Source of the DNA: Purpureocillium takamizusanense
Lineage: Eukaryota > Ascomycota > Sordariomycetes > Hypocreales > Ophiocordycipitaceae
NCBI RefSeq assembly: GCF_022605165.1
Contig: NC_063071.1
Coordinates: forward strand, 3,030,300-3,094,299
Direction: 5' to 3'
DNA length: 64,000 bases
How positions within the stretch are numbered: the stretch's first letter is position 1; each line of letters starts with the position of its first letter. Position numbers and translations under genes: made by a program. The notes beneath the pieces were generated by a model. It was given only the letters and a program-made list of their open reading frames with translations. It had not been told where the DNA came from and did not search any database. This document shows positions 59,978-64,000 of this stretch, piece after piece.

Positions 59978-61059
59978 TTTTGAACCAATGGCGGCCCTCT
60001 CGCAGGGAAAGTCGGGTCTCCCGATTACATGTGCGGTGTGATGCGATTACAGTGTGGATATGAATCTCACAGGTTGACCGCTTGCAGCCTGGAGCACGAC
60101 ATTTAAATTGGTTCAAAAGATTGGGTATGAGTTATCTTGAAATGATACCACAAGCACGGGGTTGATACGAAGATGCCATGAAGGACTCAGTTGTCTTCCA
60201 GGGGAAATACTGGGGCCCAACTGGGAATTTCCGGCGTCTTGACTTCATATTGATGACTCGGAACAAGATATCCGCTGGGGGCCAACCTTTACCGTTATGA
60301 GCCGAAACATGTACCGGGTCCAGAAATAGCAATGCATGACAACGAAACGACCAACCTATCATGCACGGCATCAGCCTTGTTATTAGGCAGCCTTGCTGCG
60401 ATCCATCGTCGCACGCTTGCCCTGTGGTTTGAACGGCAAGTAAGCCAATCTCGTTTCGCTAGCAGCTTTGCCTTTTCCGTGAAACGACGGGGGATGGCGC
60501 GACACCACAGGCCGACAGTGCCTGATCAGACATCGACACCATACTGGTCAGCCACCAACATTCCAGGCGTCGACGGGCGCTTCTGCAGCACAATGAGATG
60601 TCAAGAGCTTGGCGGATCTGACGGTCAACTTGGCGCGGTTGGAAATGACCTGCATCTCCTGTCATCAGCGAGCCGACCTGCTTCTTCAAGTGTGGGGGCG
60701 GGGTCACTTGATACGCCCTCCGCGTTCATGCTGTAACCATGTTCTGCAACTCTGCGCAGCTACCAACAAGGCGGCCTGTTGTCGAGTCTCCTGTGGCTCC
60801 GTCCAGTCCCGCTGTCTGATGACTGCTGGTCCTCGATTCCTCGCCTCCGAGTACAACCAGGCAACGAACACGCACTTGTGCAACAGTCTGGTCGCTGCTG
60901 CGTCATGCATGCTTCAATGTGGCCCCAACAGCGGCTTGGAGCAACGCAGGCAGGGGTGAGGTCACCATGAGAGGCTCACAAGAGTCAGGAGCCAAGGCCA
61001 ATACAACATAAATCAGCCGGAGCAGCAGCAATTTACGTTCAACAAACACGAAGCGGACA
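59978..61059. promoter_or_regulatory. Probable bidirectional promoter between PKS and hydrolase
   Basis: About 1.1 kb separating two divergent starts, with no supported gene inside. An intergenic region of this kind would allow shared control of the synthase and the hydrolase. I did not identify a specific operator. Confidence 0.5.
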
Positions 61060-61927
61060 ATGAGGATTGCGATGCATCCCAAAATGCCTCCCCAGCAAGG
61101 CAAACTCAAGGTTCTATGCTTACACGGAATTGGAACCAACAGTGATGTAACCCCCCACCCAACATTCAACACAGGGGTTGCTGTCCTCTGTTCAATTTTT
61201 GGAGGAGCATTGGGTTTTATAAAAGCTGTGACTGACAGGGGACCTGCAGATTCTCGAGAGCCAGACGTGTAAGCCGTCCATACCACACATTTGCTTGTGC
61301 AAGACATCCAAGTGGAGGTTCGGCTTACAAGGGGTCATTCATTCTAAAGCAGCTTTGCGTTATCTACTCGGCGAGGGCTACGAGTTCGACTTCATCGAAG
61401 GGGCATACCCATGGCCGCCAGCACCGGGCATCAAGGAAGCATTTGGGGGCCATCAACCGTGTTTCTCTTACATGGACGGCACGGCGTCGAGTGCTCTTAG
61501 CGCCGTTAACGACCTTGCCAGCTATGTTGGCGAACACGGCCCATTCGATATGGTCATTGGTTTCTCGCTCGGCGCGGCGCTCGCCGCCACGATGCTTCTT
61601 CGGCCCGGCCAACTGGGGCAGGCCCCCGTCAAGAGCCTCGTCTTCCTCTCGGGCACGCTGCCCGCCGACTGGCAAGAGCTTCAAGGTGGCACAACGCGCT
61701 TCATGCAGGCCATAGATGTCAAGACTGTCATCCAGATCCCCAGCGTGCATGCTTGGGACGACGGAGATGTTGAGCACCCAGGCGAAGCCGAGCAGTTGCT
61801 ACTCATGTGTGGGAAGAAAAGCCGTCGGGTCGTCAGGCACAGCGCCGGGCATGGCATTCCGAGTCGGGGCAGCGAGGTGGCAGCCATCGCATCGGCCATC
61901 AAGGACATGGTCGCAGAGCTGGCCTAA
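61060..61927 (+). CDS. FSH1-family serine hydrolase, LovG-like
   Basis: Three exons, 61060-61146, 61250-61268 (only 19 nt) and 61350-61927, total 684 nt (227 residues); ATGs at 61072 and 61084 are alternative starts. The alpha/beta-hydrolase begins KLKVLCLHGIGTNSD, passes through the microexon (ILESQ), then LRYLLGEGYEFDFIEG and PWPPAPG. The nucleophile elbow is GFSLGAA, the acid likely in HAWDDGD, the histidine in HSAGHGIP. Size and motifs fit the FSH1/DUF341 family. That family includes LovG, which hydrolyses the finished chain off a highly reducing PKS in lovastatin biosynthesis. Its divergent position next to a PKS without a thioesterase suggests the same job here; that is inference. An intact catalytic triad supports activity. 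Confidence 0.9.
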
Positions 61928-62430
61928 ACTTGGCAAGTGTAGGGACAACATACAGTGATTAGCCGAAACTCAAGTTGCGTCATGATGTGGTGAGTGTCTG
62001 GGTGGCAGAAAGGTACCCCTGGCCTGGCCCTGACACAATCATCTGCCGATTCCGCCCTCTCCTCCGTGCTGACTGGACTCTAGGGGGTGATGGATTGAAG
62101 CAGTTATTCCGCTTGCTCCACATTCCGCTGTTAGCACCACAACTATTGCGGCCAGGCATGCATGTTAGCTGCCGCGTGTGTTTAGTTTTGGATGCAGCGG
62201 AGGAGCTGCAGGCCCCGACCCTCGATTTGTACAGTTCCGTAAATCGCAATCTATACCTGACAGTAAATGTGGCCTGGCGAAGTTATTGATTGCTGATTTT
62301 GTATTACTTCAACAAGTATCATTTAGCACCTCGTACATACAGTTGGTCTCGCACAAGCATTCGGGGTGGGGCCTATCGGATCACTTCGTAGCCTCTCTCA
62401 ACGCGAATCGGACCCAGCGGAACGGTATCG
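61928..62430. other. Intergenic between convergent genes
   Basis: About 0.5 kb between the hydrolase and the terminal PTH11-like gene. No supported gene; expected to hold both 3' untranslated regions. Confidence 0.5.
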
Positions 62431-63654
62431 TCAGAGCTTCCCACGCTGGAGGCCTGCACCCTGGACGTAGTACCTCTCGTGTGCTTGTGGTGTGGTGTCT
62501 AGGTTGAGGTACTTGTTTCTCTCGCTCTCAGGGGACCCAGGAGCGTGCGCCACAGATGCTTGGCTTTTGCTCTCGGACCGGCTGTCCCTGCGCGTCTTCA
62601 CCTTGAACAGGCTGTAGACGGCTGGGAGGCAGGCACAGATGATGGACCCATTCATCTCCACGCAGGTCCAGATGCCGGGAATAGTGAACTGGTCTGATAG
62701 ATGTGTTAAGCCCCGTGTTGAATGGGAGCACCGCACAATTTTGCTGTTGTGAGACAGACTTACACGTAATATCAGAAACATCGATCCTCGCCATGTAGAT
62801 GACTCGAATAGTTGTCGCGATGCAGACACTGCACGCTGTCAATACGTGGTGGCAAAAGGATGCATGAAGATATAGGACACTGGAATGGAATCCAGGCAGA
62901 CAGGGCAGGAGAGGGTGACTTACAATCCGCCTAGCAAAAACACGAACGAAACACCAAGCTTCCGCTGCCTCGACAGTTGAAGTTTCCACACCCTGGACTG
63001 CGGTATTGCCAGAACGACCATGTCGAGAACAAGGTTCACTATTCCGATGGTCACCCAGAATGCCTTGTTGTTGATGGTCGTCGAGGTGATGGAGAGGTTC
63101 CACTGGCCCTCGACCGGCGAGTTGGCGAAGATGAGGCCGCCCATGGCTGCGACGCAGTTTGCGATGACGACCAGGCCGACAGCCTTCATGAAACGTTTAA
63201 CCGTATTGTCGATGGAAAATATTCGGTGATAAAAGCACAGGATAGAAAGCTTGGACAGCATGATGCCCAGGTTGTATATGACGTTGTTGGTGAGACAAAT
63301 CTGGACAACTAGCTCAGCAGGCGGTCGCGGCGGTCGCGGCGGTCGCGTTCTAGAATGAGGACTTGCCTTGATGTATGTCTCCAACTGGGTCTGGGTATAA
63401 GTAGTAATGTGATAGCCGGCACCGCCTACGGTCGCAACAAGAACGGTGGTTATCAAAACGCCGACGGCGAAGAAGAGCGAGCCGAAAATGAACCAGTCGT
63501 CCCACCACAAATGGTCAATCAGACGCCTCTGGAGGACGCGAAGAAAGACGCATATTGCGGAGAGGGACGTAAACACCGCTGCCGTAGCAAGAAAGGCCAC
63601 ATAGCCGTCGCTGATTCTATCAGGGTGGAGCACGGGCGGCGCTGGCGAGTCTAT
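62431..63654 (-). CDS. Fungal-rhodopsin-domain (PTH11-like) membrane protein next to the telomere
   Basis: Four exons: 63654-63367, 63300-62924, 62828-62764 and 62693-62431. From the first readable codon block the frame closes, and the protein is about 330 residues. Pattern: helix 1, RRLIDHLWWDDWFIFGSLFF, an extracellular loop, IMLSKLSILCFYHRIF, VEGQWNLSI, AFWVTIGIVNLVLDMVVLAIP, VSFVFLLGGF, then TYQFTIPGIWTCVEMNGSIICACLP and a basic cytoplasmic tail. Seven helices are expected. Intron 1 (63366-63301) has a GC donor (GCAAGT) and is 66 nt and in frame, so retention adds 22 residues. There is no ATG at the expected start: the codon at 63654-63652 is ATA, just ahead of DSPAPP, and the frame is closed above it. 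Either the start is mutated or a short first exon is missed. Confidence 0.75.
63321..63347. repeat. 9-bp tandem repeat, three perfect copies
   Basis: Three copies of GCGGTCGCG lie inside the GC-AG intron of the terminal membrane-protein gene. If the intron is kept they encode a short Arg-Pro-Pro repeat. Confidence 0.9.
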
Positions 63655-63856
63655 GATTGCTCATTCGAAGCGGGAACCGTGCGGCCGTTGAAGGGCGTCG
63701 ACGAAGATTGTTGTGAGACTGGGAGAAACTCGCGGCTTGGATGGGCAACAAATCGAAGAAGAGAGCGGTCGCAAGGAGAGACCTCCACCAATAACAACGT
63801 GAACCGCGGTTTTCACCAGCGCTTAGAGCATAGTTGAGGCCGTTTGGCACGGCTGC
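63655..63856. other. Short spacer between last gene and telomere
   Basis: Only about 200 bp separate the last gene from the telomere repeats. There is no subtelomeric satellite or telomere-linked helicase gene. Whatever promoter the last gene has must lie here. Confidence 0.7.
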
Positions 63857-64000
63857 TTAGGGTTAGGGTTAGGGTTAGGGTTAGGGTTAGGGTTAGGGTT
63901 AGGGTTAGGGTTAGGGTTAGGGTTAGGGTTAGGGTTAGGGTTAGGGTTAGGGTTAGGGTTAGGGTTAGGGTTAGGGTTAGGGTTAGGGTTAGGGTTAGGG
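63857..64000 (+). repeat. Telomere, 24 perfect TTAGGG repeats
   Basis: 144 nt of uninterrupted TTAGGG running to the end of the window, G-rich strand toward the end. This is the standard telomere repeat of filamentous fungi and fixes the window at a right-hand chromosome end. Confidence 0.99.

Overview
The window is the end of a chromosome of a filamentous ascomycete. The right end is 24 perfect TTAGGG telomere repeats. Genes have short GT-AG introns (44-120 nt) with fungal branch points. Products include Zn2Cys6 factors, a 2EXR protein, fungal-rhodopsin/PTH11-like proteins, a fungal-type phospholipase C, a highly reducing polyketide synthase and a PKS-NRPS hybrid. A Sordariomycete, perhaps of the order Hypocreales, is my guess from gene content only. 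No tRNA, rRNA or CRISPR array was seen.

Layout. 0-18.6 kb holds mostly intact metabolic and secreted-enzyme genes: a short-chain dehydrogenase cut by the window edge, a Baeyer-Villiger monooxygenase, an AIM24-family protein, a DAL5/TNA1-type transporter, a second dehydrogenase with a one-base frameshift, a secreted phospholipase C, a multicopper oxidase and a 2EXR protein. 19.5-38.2 kb is a decayed secondary-metabolite cluster on one contiguous stretch: a Zn2Cys6 regulator with one nonsense codon, a GMC oxidoreductase relic, a drug-efflux transporter that has lost its 3' end, and a 12.8-kb PKS-NRPS (KS-AT-DH-cMT-KR-ACP-C-A-T-R) broken by about 13 stop codons and about 8 frameshifts. Most of the stops are explained by CpA to TpA (or TpG to TpA) changes, as made by repeat-induced point mutation.

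38.6-51.2 kb is accessory: an NmrA-like protein, a GPI-anchored wall protein built from an intron-containing tandem duplication, a truncated Zn2Cys6 fragment, a PTH11-like gene with a single TAG, a secreted type-B carboxylesterase, and a very AT-rich tract that ends at a previously unlisted 87-residue secreted cysteine-rich protein.

51.9-63.7 kb is the subtelomeric block: an apparently intact 2605-residue highly reducing PKS, a divergently transcribed FSH1/LovG-type serine hydrolase that could release its product, and a second PTH11-like gene whose presumed start lies about 200 bp from the telomere. The PKS and hydrolase together look like a minimal, possibly functional polyketide pathway. 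The older PKS-NRPS cluster looks dead.

All exon boundaries were derived by eye from splice signals and reading-frame closure. In each spliced gene listed as intact the exon lengths sum to a multiple of three.
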